From assembly GCA_023898725.1 (NCBI GenBank), contig CP060236.1, positions 434,001 through 498,000 on the forward strand: a stretch of DNA of 64,000 bases, read 5' to 3'. This DNA comes from Alphaproteobacteria bacterium (GTDB lineage: Bacteria; Pseudomonadota; Alphaproteobacteria; JAUHZC01). Shown here piece after piece: positions 8,607 to 17,536 of the stretch (the first letter of the stretch is position 1; every line of letters starts with the position of its first letter). A program made the translations under genes and the position numbers. The notes under the pieces were generated by a model. The model worked only from the letters and a program-made list of their open reading frames with translations, was not told the DNA's origin and did not search any database.

Positions 8607-9773
8607 ATGAACTTGCATGAATATCAAGCAAAGCAAATACTTCGTAACAATGGGATTGATGTGTTACCGGGTTATATTGCGTACACCCCTGATGAAGCTG
8701 TGAGCAAGGTACACCTTCTGCATTCGCCCAAGTGGGTTGTGAAGGCACAGATTCATGCTGGTGGACGGGCAAAAGCAGGAGGAATCCAGTTTGTATCCTC
8801 CAAACAGGAGCTAAGGGATGTCGTTGAAAGCCTTATTGGATCAAAGCTTGAAACACCGCAAACACCCCGTGGAGGCGTTCTTGTTCGCAAAGTCTACATT
8901 GAAGAAGCCTGCGCAATCAAAGAAGAATTCTATTTATCTCTCACTGTTGACCGAATGCGTGCAAAAATACGCCTGATGATTTCTCCTAAGGGGGGAATCA
9001 ACATCACAGAAACAAGCTTGTCTTCCCCCGAAACGATGCAAACAATTTATATTGATCCGCTCATTGGTCTTTGGCCGCATCATATTCGTCAAATTAGCTA
9101 TGGATTTCATTTGTCTTACAATATGATCCAACCATTGCAACAGGCACTCATCCAGATTTACAGTTCATTTGTTGCATGTGACGCAGAGTTGATAGAAATC
9201 AATCCGCTTGTACTCACAACTGATGCAAAGTTATTTCCCCTGGATGCAAAAATATCCATTGATGACAACGCCCTTTATCGCCGTCCTGATCTTTTGAAAC
9301 TCAAAGATGTTGAGGATATCTCAGAAATTGAAAGCGAGTCCGAACAACTTGGCTTCAGTTACTGTAAGCTTGATGGTAATGTGGGGTGTATGGTCAATGG
9401 TGCTGGCCTTGCGTTGTCTACGATGGATTTGCTAAAGCAAAATAGCATTAATGCAGCCAATTTTTTGGATATCGGTGGGGGGGCAACCCAAGAACGCATT
9501 ACATCTGCCTTTCGCTTAATTCTTTCTGATCCACAGATTGATTGTGTGCTCATCAACATATTTGGCGGGATAACCCGCTGCGATATTTTGGCAAAAGGCA
9601 TCGTACATGTTATCAATGATATACGAATTTCTGTTCCCCTCGTTGTGCGCATTCAGGGAACAAACGTGGAAGAGGGCCGACGCATTTTTCAAGAATCAAA
9701 CATTGATATTATAACAGCTAACACACTCGAAGAAGCCGTAAACCACGTGAAGGCAATTGTGGGGAAAACATGA
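8607..9773 (+). CDS. sucC: Succinate-CoA ligase, beta subunit
   Basis: Nucleotide-binding beta subunit of succinyl-CoA synthetase, which makes ATP or GTP from succinyl-CoA in the TCA cycle. 388 aa, close to the usual length. It opens with the typical MNLHEYQAKQILR, has the ATP-grasp segment KAQIHAGGRAKAGGI, and carries the C-terminal CoA-ligase part with NFLDIGGGA and INIFGGITRCD. The start is supported by AGAGGGGG about ten bases upstream. It overlaps sucD by four bases (ATGA), so the two subunits are translationally coupled. Confidence 0.97.
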   Translation: MNLHEYQAKQILRNNGIDVLPGYIAYTPDEAVSKVHLLHSPKWVVKAQIHAGGRAKAGGIQFVSSKQELRDVVESLIGSKLETPQTPRGGVLVRKVYIEEACAIKEEFYLSLTVDRMRAKIRLMISPKGGINITETSLSSPETMQTIYIDPLIGLWPHHIRQISYGFHLSYNMIQPLQQALIQIYSSFVACDAELIEINPLVLTTDAKLFPLDAKISIDDNALYRRPDLLKLKDVEDISEIESESEQLGFSYCKLDGNVGCMVNGAGLALSTMDLLKQNSINAANFLDIGGGATQERITSAFRLILSDPQIDCVLINIFGGITRCDILAKGIVHVINDIRISVPLVVRIQGTNVEEGRRIFQESNIDIITANTLEEAVNHVKAIVGKT

Positions 9774-10687
9774 ACATGAGCCTACTGATTGATGAAAACA
9801 CACGGATTATCTGTCAGGGCATTACGGGACAGCACGGGACATTTCACACGCAAAGCGCCCTCCATTATGGAACAAAAATGGTCGGAGGCGTTACGCCCGG
9901 AAAAGGATGCACAAAACACATTGATCTTCCCGTCTTTAACACAGTTGCGGAGGCGCGTAAAAATCTTGATTTTGATGCCAGCGTTATCTATGTTCCGGCA
10001 GCACTAGCGGCTGACGCGATTATGGAAGCGGCTGATGCTGATGTCGGTCTTGTCGTTTGCATTACAGAAGGAATTCCTGTACACGACATGTTGCGTGTAA
10101 AGAGCGCCCTTCGCGGAAGAAAGACTATTCTCGTAGGTCCGAACTCTCCTGGCATTATTGTCCCACAAAAATGCAAAATTGGTATTATGCCGGGAAATAT
10201 TCACACAGCTGGGTCGATTGCTGTAGTTTCGCGCTCTGGAACACTAACATACGAGGTTGTTTGGCAACTGAGCCAACTGGGGCTCGGTCAACGCATTTGC
10301 ATTGGTATTGGGGGTGATCCTATTATCGGAACAAGCTTTGTGGATGCTGTCGCTGTTTTGCTGCATGACGCTCATACACAAGGTATCATCATCATTGGAG
10401 AAATCGGCGGTAATGCCGAAGAGGAGTTAGCAACATATCTTAATAGTATCCCCACACACGAACGCATCCACAAACCTATGGTAGCTTTTATTGCTGGTCA
10501 GTCAGCACCTATAGGACAACGCATGGGACACGCGGGAGCAATCATTATCGGAGAAAGAGGAACCGCACAAAATAAAATGGATGCACTTACTGGCGCAGGT
10601 GTTATCGTCACACCCTCACCCGCAAACATTGGCGCAACAATGCTTCAAACAATGAATACTTTTAGGGCCTCTGTGGATTCTCTCTAG
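9770..10687 (+). CDS. sucD: Succinate-CoA ligase, alpha subunit
   Basis: CoA-binding subunit that carries the phosphohistidine intermediate. The N-terminal Rossmann part (ICQGITGQHGTFHT) binds CoA. The active His is about residue 254 in GHAGAIIIGERGTA. GPNSPGII and SRSGTLTYE are also family motifs. 305 aa is a little longer than most alpha subunits (about 290). The start ATG overlaps the sucC stop; a second in-frame ATG at 9776 is possible. No strong terminator follows. Confidence 0.97.
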   Translation: MNMSLLIDENTRIICQGITGQHGTFHTQSALHYGTKMVGGVTPGKGCTKHIDLPVFNTVAEARKNLDFDASVIYVPAALAADAIMEAADADVGLVVCITEGIPVHDMLRVKSALRGRKTILVGPNSPGIIVPQKCKIGIMPGNIHTAGSIAVVSRSGTLTYEVVWQLSQLGLGQRICIGIGGDPIIGTSFVDAVAVLLHDAHTQGIIIIGEIGGNAEEELATYLNSIPTHERIHKPMVAFIAGQSAPIGQRMGHAGAIIIGERGTAQNKMDALTGAGVIVTPSPANIGATMLQTMNTFRASVDSL

Positions 10688-10840
10688 GGCTCTTTTACTG
10701 GTGTATAAATACCAAATTTGATAAAAAAGATATGCCATAATTTCCTTATGAATCCTGTAGTGTTGGCAACTTTATGTCCCTGTTTTTACCTCGCGCAATT
10801 ATAGTGGCATAACTGGTCGACCTATTATGTTATCTGCATC

Positions 10841-12343
10841 ATGTTTGTGAAAGTACCGACTGTATCGTTCCTGGGACCACAGGTTGTTCCCGTCAACGCA
10901 GAGGTGTCTCTTTCCCAAGGCCGCCCGATATTTACGATTGTTGGCCTTGGTGATAAGGCAATTAATGAATCCAAGGAGCGCATTTATGCCTCTCTTGATT
11001 ATCTAGGTTACACACTTCCCCCCAAACGTATAACCGTGAATTTATCACCTGCTGATATGGTAAAAGAGGGCACACACTATGATCTTCCTATATGTTTGGG
11101 TATTTTAGGGGGCATGGGTGTTGTGGATCCGGAACGGCTGGCGCTGTATATATTCATGGGTGAGCTATCACTTGATGGCAGCATTAACCCTGTATGGGGA
11201 ACCCTACCAGCTGCCTTGCATGCACAAAACAGGGCAACGACTCTTATTTGTGGAAAAGAAAATGCGCATGAAGTTTCCTGGGCTGTCCCCCATGTAAAAG
11301 GAGCCACGCACGTACAAGATGTTATTGATTTTCTACACAACAAGTCTTGCCTTTCGGTAAAACCACCATCGTCGACAAACAAGACACAGACGCACAAACA
11401 GGATCTTGCTGGTATTTATGGCCAAAAACAGGCAAAGCGGGCCCTTCTTATCGCAGCAGCAGGACGTCATAATTTAGTGATGATTGGATCGCCAGGGTCA
11501 GGAAAAACACTTCTCGCAAAGGCCTTGCATGGCATTCTTCCCCCTCTTTCACCTGATGAGGTGATCGAAACACACATTAATTACAGTTTTTCAATACACA
11601 AAGAGCCAGCATCATACGCACCGCGGGAACGTCCCTTTCGCAGCCCACATCATACGTCTTCTGCAGTCTCTCTTGTGGGAGGAGGGCTTCATGTAAAACC
11701 CGGAGAAGTTTCCCTTGCCCACAATGGAATTTTGTTCCTGGATGAGCTTGCTGAGTTTTCAGGAAAAACACTCGAAGCCCTACGTGAGCCGCTTGAAAGT
11801 CAACGCGCCCATATATCTCGTGCGAACTACACGGCTACTTTCCATGCTGACTTTCAACTTGTTGCTGCTCTTAATCCCTGTAAATGTGGGTATGCGGGAT
11901 TGCCACAAGCCTGTGGGAAGGCGCCTGTGTGTGTGCGAAAATATCTTGATAAACTATCGGGGCCACTCTTGGATCGGTTTGATCTCTTTGTAAATGTAAG
12001 GCCTGTGAGTCCCGTTTCGTATAATATGCCTCCCACAGAATCCAGTAGTGATGCGCGCACCAACGTAGATATTGCTTGGGAGAGACAACGCAGGCGTAAC
12101 CCTGATACGGCGATCGCGAACAGCCGGTTACCTCATGAATTTTTATCGGCGCACGGAAAATTTACCGCTGAATCCATGGAAACCCTTCAAAAAGCAAACG
12201 ATGTTCACGCCCTTTCAACCCGAGGTTACCACCGCGTCATGCGGGTAAGTCGTACCATCGCAGATCTTGCCGATTCAGAGGATGTGACACGATCCCACAT
12301 ACTTGAGGCCCTCTGCTTTCGTCAACACAATTTCGGCTTTTAA
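10841..12343 (+). CDS. comM: YifB/ComM-family AAA+ ATPase (Mg-chelatase-like)
   Basis: Hexameric helicase that in other bacteria extends heteroduplex joints during natural transformation (ComM). 500 aa, usual length. An N-terminal Lon-like fold domain (residues 1-170) precedes the AAA+ core with Walker A GSPGSGKT at 216-223 and Walker B NGILFLDELAEF. A cysteine cluster typical of the family follows (LNPCKCGYAG, later CGKAPVCVRKY). Its presence does not prove competence; the family is widespread in non-competent species. A weak inverted repeat (8-base arms at 12329 and 12354) overlaps its end. Confidence 0.93.
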   Translation: MFVKVPTVSFLGPQVVPVNAEVSLSQGRPIFTIVGLGDKAINESKERIYASLDYLGYTLPPKRITVNLSPADMVKEGTHYDLPICLGILGGMGVVDPERLALYIFMGELSLDGSINPVWGTLPAALHAQNRATTLICGKENAHEVSWAVPHVKGATHVQDVIDFLHNKSCLSVKPPSSTNKTQTHKQDLAGIYGQKQAKRALLIAAAGRHNLVMIGSPGSGKTLLAKALHGILPPLSPDEVIETHINYSFSIHKEPASYAPRERPFRSPHHTSSAVSLVGGGLHVKPGEVSLAHNGILFLDELAEFSGKTLEALREPLESQRAHISRANYTATFHADFQLVAALNPCKCGYAGLPQACGKAPVCVRKYLDKLSGPLLDRFDLFVNVRPVSPVSYNMPPTESSSDARTNVDIAWERQRRRNPDTAIANSRLPHEFLSAHGKFTAESMETLQKANDVHALSTRGYHRVMRVSRTIADLADSEDVTRSHILEALCFRQHNFGF

Positions 12344-12487
12344 AAAAATAAATCCGAAATTTTATATGTTATATTTGTGTATTTATTATTTTTTATAATA
12401 CCCATGATAATAAAGGAAATCTAAAAATATAAAAATACTCTTTTACTGTGGGATTTATTTTATACACTTAATCATCCTGCTCTCGCC

Positions 12488-12865
12488 TTGATACTCGTCA
12501 TTCTGCGCCCCCATCCCGGGGACACTGCGTGGTCAACAGCAGGGTGGCTTGTGTACTTTTTCTTTGTTGGCGTTTATTCCTATCACCGGTATAGCCTCGT
12601 TCAAAGCAATAGTGTCGTGAGAAATCCGGCAAAATATGCCCATACCTTGGAAAAAATAATGGACTCACGTATTTACTCTCCCTGGAGAAATAAATCCTAT
12701 ATCTATATCGGAATGTGCCTAAACTGCAATTTGGCCTTTATGTGGCTTGGAAAAACTGTCTTCGGCGGGATGTTTCTCATGTTAGGTGCGATGGCTGCTG
12801 GTTATCACAACTTTCTTGAGGCTACTGGTTTGCATCACTTTATTGATGCTTTTGGATATAGCTAG
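12488..12865 (+). CDS. Possible small membrane protein, unknown
   Basis: Open frame of 125 aa from TTG 12488, open as far back as 12425 without an ATG. I do not recognise it. It has hydrophobic stretches near residues 19-32 (GWLVYFFFVGVYSY) and 85-102 (FGGMFLMLGAMAAGY). The composition is protein-like but no ribosome binding site is visible, and the lack of a normal start may mean a remnant of a longer gene. A second short frame (ATG 12880 to 13022, 47 aa) follows in another phase and might be a broken continuation. Confidence 0.35.
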   Translation: MILVILRPHPGDTAWSTAGWLVYFFFVGVYSYHRYSLVQSNSVVRNPAKYAHTLEKIMDSRIYSPWRNKSYIYIGMCLNCNLAFMWLGKTVFGGMFLMLGAMAAGYHNFLEATGLHHFIDAFGYS

Positions 12866-13022
12866 TTCTGTTCCGGGTATGTCTGAGTTTTCTCCCGGAT
12901 ATATCATCGTCGAAGGACTCGGAAAGATTGCGCAGTATCCACTTGAGAAGCGGTTGATGGTGGCATGTACGATTTATATCCTCAGCCCGGGGGTTGCACG
13001 CAAACATACCTCAAAACCATAG

Positions 13023-13263
13023 AGGAATTATAATCCTCTTGAGGGTTTGTTTGCATGAGCATAGTCTTTCTCATTAAGAGGTTAGAGCCCCAATTGTACT
13101 GACTAATCCTGTGCCATTTTCTGGGATTTTTTCTTACAACTCTAACGCCCCAAACATAATAGAAGGGAGAAGTTCACAAGGACTGAGCGCAATCGGCCTG
13201 TGTTTTTTGTAGAGAAAATAGGCCAAGGCGCAGGGCAACCCCCGCTATCAAACAGATAAGTTT
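13023..13263. other. Intergenic gap between the small ORF and greA; nothing firmly identified
   Basis: About 240 bases without a convincing gene. It holds a small inverted repeat around 13022-13041 and a 7-base inverted repeat (GTTAGAG at 13081-13087, CTCTAAC at 13140-13146) that could close a hairpin. I compared it by eye with SRP, 6S and tmRNA hallmarks and found no match. Confidence 0.3.
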
Positions 13264-13737
13264 CTATGTGTAAGCTATTTTGAGAATTTCGTATCCCTTA
13301 ACACCACGTGGTGAGCGCACCTCAACACTCTCTCCTTGGGACTTTCCTATGAGGGCGCGCGCAAGAGGTGAGGTATTGGAAATCCTTTGTGTCTTTAGGT
13401 CTGCCTCATCAAATCCAACAATTTGATAGGTTACCTCTTCATCAGTTTCCTCATCTACGACCGTCACGGTGGCTCCAAAACACACGCGTGTTGAGCGAAT
13501 TTTGGCAGGATCGATGACCTCTGCACATGATATCTTGCCTTCGATGTCGCGAATACGAGCCTCAATAAAGCCTTGTTTTTCTTTGGCCGCATGGTACTCA
13601 GCATTTTCTGACAGATCTCCATGAGCCCGGGCCTCAGCGATGGCTTGAATAATCTCGGGTCGCTCAATGGTCTTGAGTACGCGCAACTCATCTTCGAGGG
13701 CAATCTTACCTTGAGGTGTCATGGGAACACGTTCCAT
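13264..13737 (-). CDS. greA: Transcription elongation factor GreA
   Basis: Rescues backtracked RNA polymerase by stimulating transcript cleavage. 157 aa, standard length. The N-terminal coiled coil begins MERVPMTPQGKIALEDELR and includes the family block EARAHGDLSENAEYHAAKE, whose acidic tip residues (D and E) are the catalytic ones. The C-terminal FKBP-like domain includes SNTSPLARALIGK. Single gene, divergent from dnaQ. Confidence 0.97.
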   Translation of the reverse strand: MERVPMTPQGKIALEDELRVLKTIERPEIIQAIAEARAHGDLSENAEYHAAKEKQGFIEARIRDIEGKISCAEVIDPAKIRSTRVCFGATVTVVDEETDEEVTYQIVGFDEADLKTQRISNTSPLARALIGKSQGESVEVRSPRGVKGYEILKIAYT

Positions 13738-13869
13738 GCGAATTAATCCTTACACGTGAAATAAAAAATAGATCATAGAAAAACCTGAGCAATCATTCAA
13801 GTAGAGGATTGAAATTTTTATCCAGGGCACATAAAAATATAAAAAATTCTGGAAATACACTGTCAGACT

Positions 13870-14556
13870 ATGCGCGAAATTATTCTCGACACCGAAACTA
13901 CAGGGCTTGATCCGAAAAGCGGCCATCGCATTGTTGAAATTGGGTGCGTTGAACTTTTCAATCACTTGCCAACAGGTAATACCTACCACCAATATATCAA
14001 TCCCCAGCGCTTTATGCCCTCAGAGGCCTCGCGCATCCATGGCATTACGGATATTTTTTTAGAGGACAAACCTCTTATGGAGTCAGTAATTCACGATTTT
14101 CTGACTTTTATTGGGGACAGCCCTCTTGTGATCCATAATGCTGCATTTGATATGAAGTTTCTGAACGCAGAACTTGTGTGGCTTAACCTCCCTGAAATAC
14201 CGATGGTACGAGCTATTGACACCTTGCGCATCGCACGCCAAAAATTTCCTGGATCCCCCGCAAGCCTTGATGCCTTGTGCAAGCGCTTTGGCATAGATAA
14301 CGCCATGCGGGATAAACATGGCGCCCTCTTGGACTCATACCTGCTTGCTGATGTATATCTGGAGCTTATTGGAGGGCGACAACCTAACCTGCAGTTACAA
14401 CGCTCACACAAGACAGACACAGACTCCAACCTTACGGTCACACGCCCCTATCGTGAACCCCGTACGTTTCCTCCCTGCCCAGCAGACACGGCCAATCATG
14501 ACGCATTCATGCGCACAATCGCTAATTCCTTATGGAGCAAAACTCCAAATAAATAA
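13870..14556 (+). CDS. dnaQ: DNA polymerase III epsilon subunit, 3'-5' proofreading exonuclease
   Basis: DEDDh exonuclease that proofreads for the replicative polymerase. ExoI D7 and E9 are in ILDTETTG, ExoII D94 in HNAAFDMKFL, and ExoIII H150 and D155 in HGALLDSYLLADVYL. 228 aa is typical; the C-terminal 50 residues are less conserved and would bind the alpha subunit. In many alphaproteobacteria dnaQ sits next to or near the chromosome origin, which fits the DnaA-box cluster immediately downstream. Confidence 0.96.
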   Translation: MREIILDTETTGLDPKSGHRIVEIGCVELFNHLPTGNTYHQYINPQRFMPSEASRIHGITDIFLEDKPLMESVIHDFLTFIGDSPLVIHNAAFDMKFLNAELVWLNLPEIPMVRAIDTLRIARQKFPGSPASLDALCKRFGIDNAMRDKHGALLDSYLLADVYLELIGGRQPNLQLQRSHKTDTDSNLTVTRPYREPRTFPPCPADTANHDAFMRTIANSLWSKTPNK

Positions 14557-14599
14557 CACGTATCGAACAAGCACCAGCACAGACCACGTGTTTTTTGTT

Positions 14600-14960
14600 C
14601 CCTTCCTCCCTGTGAATAGTGGGGATAACATGATGCATAACCCGCAGAGAGAAAACTTATCCCTGCCAGCATACAATCACACAGGCTTTTTGCACAGGTT
14701 CATAACAGGCTCATAACAAAATGCATAAAAAAAATGCAGAAATCATCCCCATAATTATCCCCAAGTCAGACGGTGTATCGCATCATAGTTATAGGCATGA
14801 ATAAAAAGTTATGCGTATTACACACAATATGGTTTGGTAGGCGCCTGGGGACAAAAATTAATTATCCACAAGTGTGTATTACAGTTATACACGCGCCAAC
14901 TACAATAACTATTCTATTAAATATATATAATAGGAAAAAAACCTGTTGATAATTCCAATC
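14600..14960. other. oriC: Candidate chromosome origin (oriC): DnaA-box cluster and AT-rich stretch
   Basis: A roughly 600-base gap between dnaQ and the lysozyme genes holds several 9-mers close to the DnaA box. TTATCCACA at 14862-14870 is a perfect match. TTATCCCCA occurs at 14755-14763 and inverted at 14620-14628. TTATCCCTG is at 14657-14665, TTATACACG at 14885-14893, and TGTTGATAA (inverted TTATCAACA) at 14944-14952. An A/T-only run with many TA steps lies at about 14906-14930, beside the best box, and could be the unwinding element. The dnaQ neighbour and the parABS cluster 40 kb away support the call. Exact borders are not defined. Confidence 0.6.
14862..14870 (+). promoter_or_regulatory. 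Consensus DnaA box
   Basis: TTATCCACA, identical to the high-affinity DnaA 9-mer. It sits between weaker boxes and the AT-rich run in the candidate origin. Confidence 0.65.
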
Positions 14961-15151
14961 CCTTCCTTACGAGCAATAATACAAAAATAATCCTCGCACC
15001 GCCTTTGTGAAAGGCGCGCACTCTCTCTTAAGCATCCAGACGGTTGTTAGGTTCCCCCTCCTTTGTTGTTCTGACATCAACGAAGTTTTTTTCAATGATA
15101 GAGAGATACCTTTTGTATGGTGTGCGTATTGTTTGGGAAAAGGATTCCACC

Positions 15152-15751
15152 ATGATTTATCCATCAGAACGTGCAACCATTTCTGATCGCTTGCTTGATC
15201 TTATTAAAACATGCGAAGGTTTCCGGTGTAATGCCTACAATGACGCTGCTGGATTGCCAACCATTGGTTACGGTCACCTCATTTCCCAAGCAGAGTCTTG
15301 CTTGAAAAAAACAACGCTCACAGAACGAGAGTCGCACACCCTTTTGCGCGCGGACATAACAACGCGCGCAGATATCAAACCCTATGTATTAAGGTCTTTG
15401 GCTTCCCACCAATCAGATGCGCTCACTTCGTTGTGCTTCAATATTGGGATGAAACGCTTTAGCCAGTCTATGGTTCTCAAGCATACAAATACACAGGACT
15501 ATGAGAGCGCTTGTGCATTCTTTGGCCATTGGCGCCGTTCTGGAGGGGTTGCGTTACCGGGTCTGATGATGCGGCGATTGGCTGAGGCGTGTATTTTTTC
15601 CCATCGATTGGTCGATCCGGCGTCTTCTTTCCCTCCGAGTGTGCAATGGGGACGCCCTCCTATTCCGATCACCGACGAAAATTGGACCCTGATGGGGAAA
15701 GATTTGCGCGTGCATGCTGTTGCTATCTATGAGGCTTATTGGGCAGAGTGA
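15152..15751 (+). CDS. GH24 lysozyme (endolysin-like), cytoplasmic form
   Basis: Peptidoglycan muramidase of the T4/P22 lysozyme family. The GH24 triad is complete with canonical spacing: E22, D31 and T37 in CEGFRCNAYNDAAGLPTIGYGH-like context (E-8-D-5-T). The core is followed by a C-terminal extension containing QWG and PITDENW that is shared with the next gene. I chose ATG 15152 because AAAAGGA lies at 15138-15143; this version has no signal peptide, like holin-dependent phage endolysins. No phage structural gene is nearby, so this looks like a domesticated lysozyme. 199 aa, longer than most GH24 endolysins. Confidence 0.88.
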   Translation: MIYPSERATISDRLLDLIKTCEGFRCNAYNDAAGLPTIGYGHLISQAESCLKKTTLTERESHTLLRADITTRADIKPYVLRSLASHQSDALTSLCFNIGMKRFSQSMVLKHTNTQDYESACAFFGHWRRSGGVALPGLMMRRLAEACIFSHRLVDPASSFPPSVQWGRPPIPITDENWTLMGKDLRVHAVAIYEAYWAE

Positions 15752-15859
15752 ATAATAAGAAAATATGGACAATTAAATATTGCTATTTTGTCAAAAACCT
15801 GTAACAGTTCTAATGCGCAGCCGTTTTTTTTGTGTAACCAAATAAATTGGAGTGTAATT

Positions 15860-16540
15860 ATGTTTAAATCATACAAGTACATCAAAATTATTTATTTATC
15901 TATCCTTTTCTTTGTTTCACCATGCATTGCTAGCTCAGCACTGTCAGAAGATTGGTCTGTTCCTGGAGGAGCTGTAAGACTTATCCAACGCTTTGAGTCT
16001 TTTTCTCCTGGTGTATATAAAGACAGTGGCGGCAATCCTACTATAGGCTATGGACACCTTGTGACACGCGGAGAGTCCTATGAAGGTAAAACGTTATCAG
16101 AGCCTCAGGCATTGAGACTTCTCGTGTCTGATATACATGACAGAGCTAATATAAAACCATTAGTTAAAGTAAAAATTGATCCATGGCACGAGGATGCGCT
16201 TACTTCGTTATGTTTCAATATAGGACTGGGAAACTTTAGGAAGGCTGATGTGTTAACAACTGTGAACACTAAGGGGTGTGATGCCGCACGAGAGTATTTT
16301 GGACACTGGCGACGCGTTACAGTAGGTGGTTCTAAGGTCATATCTACGGGGCTTATTAAACGTAGATTTGCCGAGCTGTTTGTCTTTGCTGGAGAAGATC
16401 TTGACCCCAGTTCTGATCTTATTCCCAGTGAGCAGTGGGGAATTGATCCCATGCCCATCACCGATGAAAATTGGGGTAGGCTTTCTTCCGCTCTTCGGGA
16501 AGAAGCTGTTGAAATTTATAAGGAATGCACGGCGGAATAA
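15860..16540 (+). CDS. GH24 lysozyme with N-terminal export signal
   Basis: Second lysozyme of a tandem pair, 226 aa. The triad is E46, D55 and T61 (RFESFSPGVYKDSGGNPTIG), again with E-8-D-5-T spacing. Unlike its neighbour it starts with a basic stretch and a hydrophobic segment (residues 9-24) ending near CIASSA, so it is probably secreted or a signal-anchor-release form. The C-terminal extension repeats QWG-x2-P-x-PITDENW and LR-x2-AV-x-IY from the upstream copy, which points to duplication. ATG 15860 is preceded by TTGGAGTG. Its stop is followed by the next gene after two bases. Confidence 0.88.
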   Translation: MFKSYKYIKIIYLSILFFVSPCIASSALSEDWSVPGGAVRLIQRFESFSPGVYKDSGGNPTIGYGHLVTRGESYEGKTLSEPQALRLLVSDIHDRANIKPLVKVKIDPWHEDALTSLCFNIGLGNFRKADVLTTVNTKGCDAAREYFGHWRRVTVGGSKVISTGLIKRRFAELFVFAGEDLDPSSDLIPSEQWGIDPMPITDENWGRLSSALREEAVEIYKECTAE

Positions 16541-16542
16541 TA

Positions 16543-17535
16543 ATGAACTTACGGCTGACTTACTATATTCCTGCGCTTATCTTCCTCTTTCTGAGCGAGA
16601 TAAGTGCAGGGGTACATTCTGTTGATAAACAACATACAAAAATTCATGATCTATGTTTACAACTTACTGACAAGCTAGATGTAAACCCCCAGGCTGTTAA
16701 AAATCAAAACCACTATGTTAACGATAGGCTTCAAAAGCAGTCGAAAAAATTGATAGCTTACATACCCAAGCGGGTGGATGAAATTTACGCGATCGAGCTT
16801 GGTTCCCTTGGTTCGGGACATGCTCAGATCATGGGGAATACACATGCATTAGTTGGAGATTCGATCATAGAGGAACTAACGTTTCTGCAGGCTTTGCGAT
16901 TTACAAATGACCTAGTACAGAATTGGCTTGGTGATGGGAAAGAGGCGCTTTGGCCGCATATTCAAACATTGAAAACACCTGGAGAAATCCTGAAAAAAAT
17001 AGAAGAAAAAATCTGTAACTGGGAAAATATCCAAGATACAGATTTACATATGGTTGATTCTGATTCCTATGCTTTATCTCCTGGCTATACACTTGCACGA
17101 ACAAAAGCCCTCTTTTCTTTGAAGCCTCAGCGCAAAAAATACATGTTTTCACGTGCGTTCATTAAACAGATTCGAGTGTTGGATTTGCTGATTAATAGAG
17201 CGTTGTTTGATGCACTTGCGCTCTGTGAGGATTGCCAGGTTGGTCTGAGAGCTATGCTTGTGGGGCAGGCAAGTTGGCTCACATTACGGGGAGAGTTAAT
17301 GGATCTTTATGAATGTGTTGGTGTTTCTCAAGAGATTGCTGCTTTAAGACTTGTCTGTTTGTGTCTCGATCGACTCTACTACTATCGAAAGTTTGTGAAA
17401 TATTTTCGTGAGAAAGACTCTTATCACAGGTGCTTGCAGCCCCCTCCCTATCTCTATGCAACTATGCTGGACTGTGACGCCGTTGTGCGATGCCAGAATA
17501 TACTAAGCAAAAAAGCCAAATCCAAAGCAAAATAA
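16543..17535 (+). CDS. Unknown secreted protein, operon partner of the lysozymes
   Basis: 330 aa with a likely signal peptide (MNLRLTYYIPALIFLFLSEISAG). I recognise no domain. The mature part is mostly predicted helical and rich in Leu, Lys and Asp, with scattered cysteines (for example CLQL near the N-terminus and ALCEDCQV later) and a basic C-terminal tail KKAKSKAK. It starts two bases after the second lysozyme stop, so the three genes probably form one transcript. A role alongside lysozymes at the envelope, or release from a host vacuole, is speculation. Its 3' end meets the 3' end of the RNase P RNA gene. Confidence 0.75.
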   Translation: MNLRLTYYIPALIFLFLSEISAGVHSVDKQHTKIHDLCLQLTDKLDVNPQAVKNQNHYVNDRLQKQSKKLIAYIPKRVDEIYAIELGSLGSGHAQIMGNTHALVGDSIIEELTFLQALRFTNDLVQNWLGDGKEALWPHIQTLKTPGEILKKIEEKICNWENIQDTDLHMVDSDSYALSPGYTLARTKALFSLKPQRKKYMFSRAFIKQIRVLDLLINRALFDALALCEDCQVGLRAMLVGQASWLTLRGELMDLYECVGVSQEIAALRLVCLCLDRLYYYRKFVKYFREKDSYHRCLQPPPYLYATMLDCDAVVRCQNILSKKAKSKAK

Positions 17536-17536
17536 T

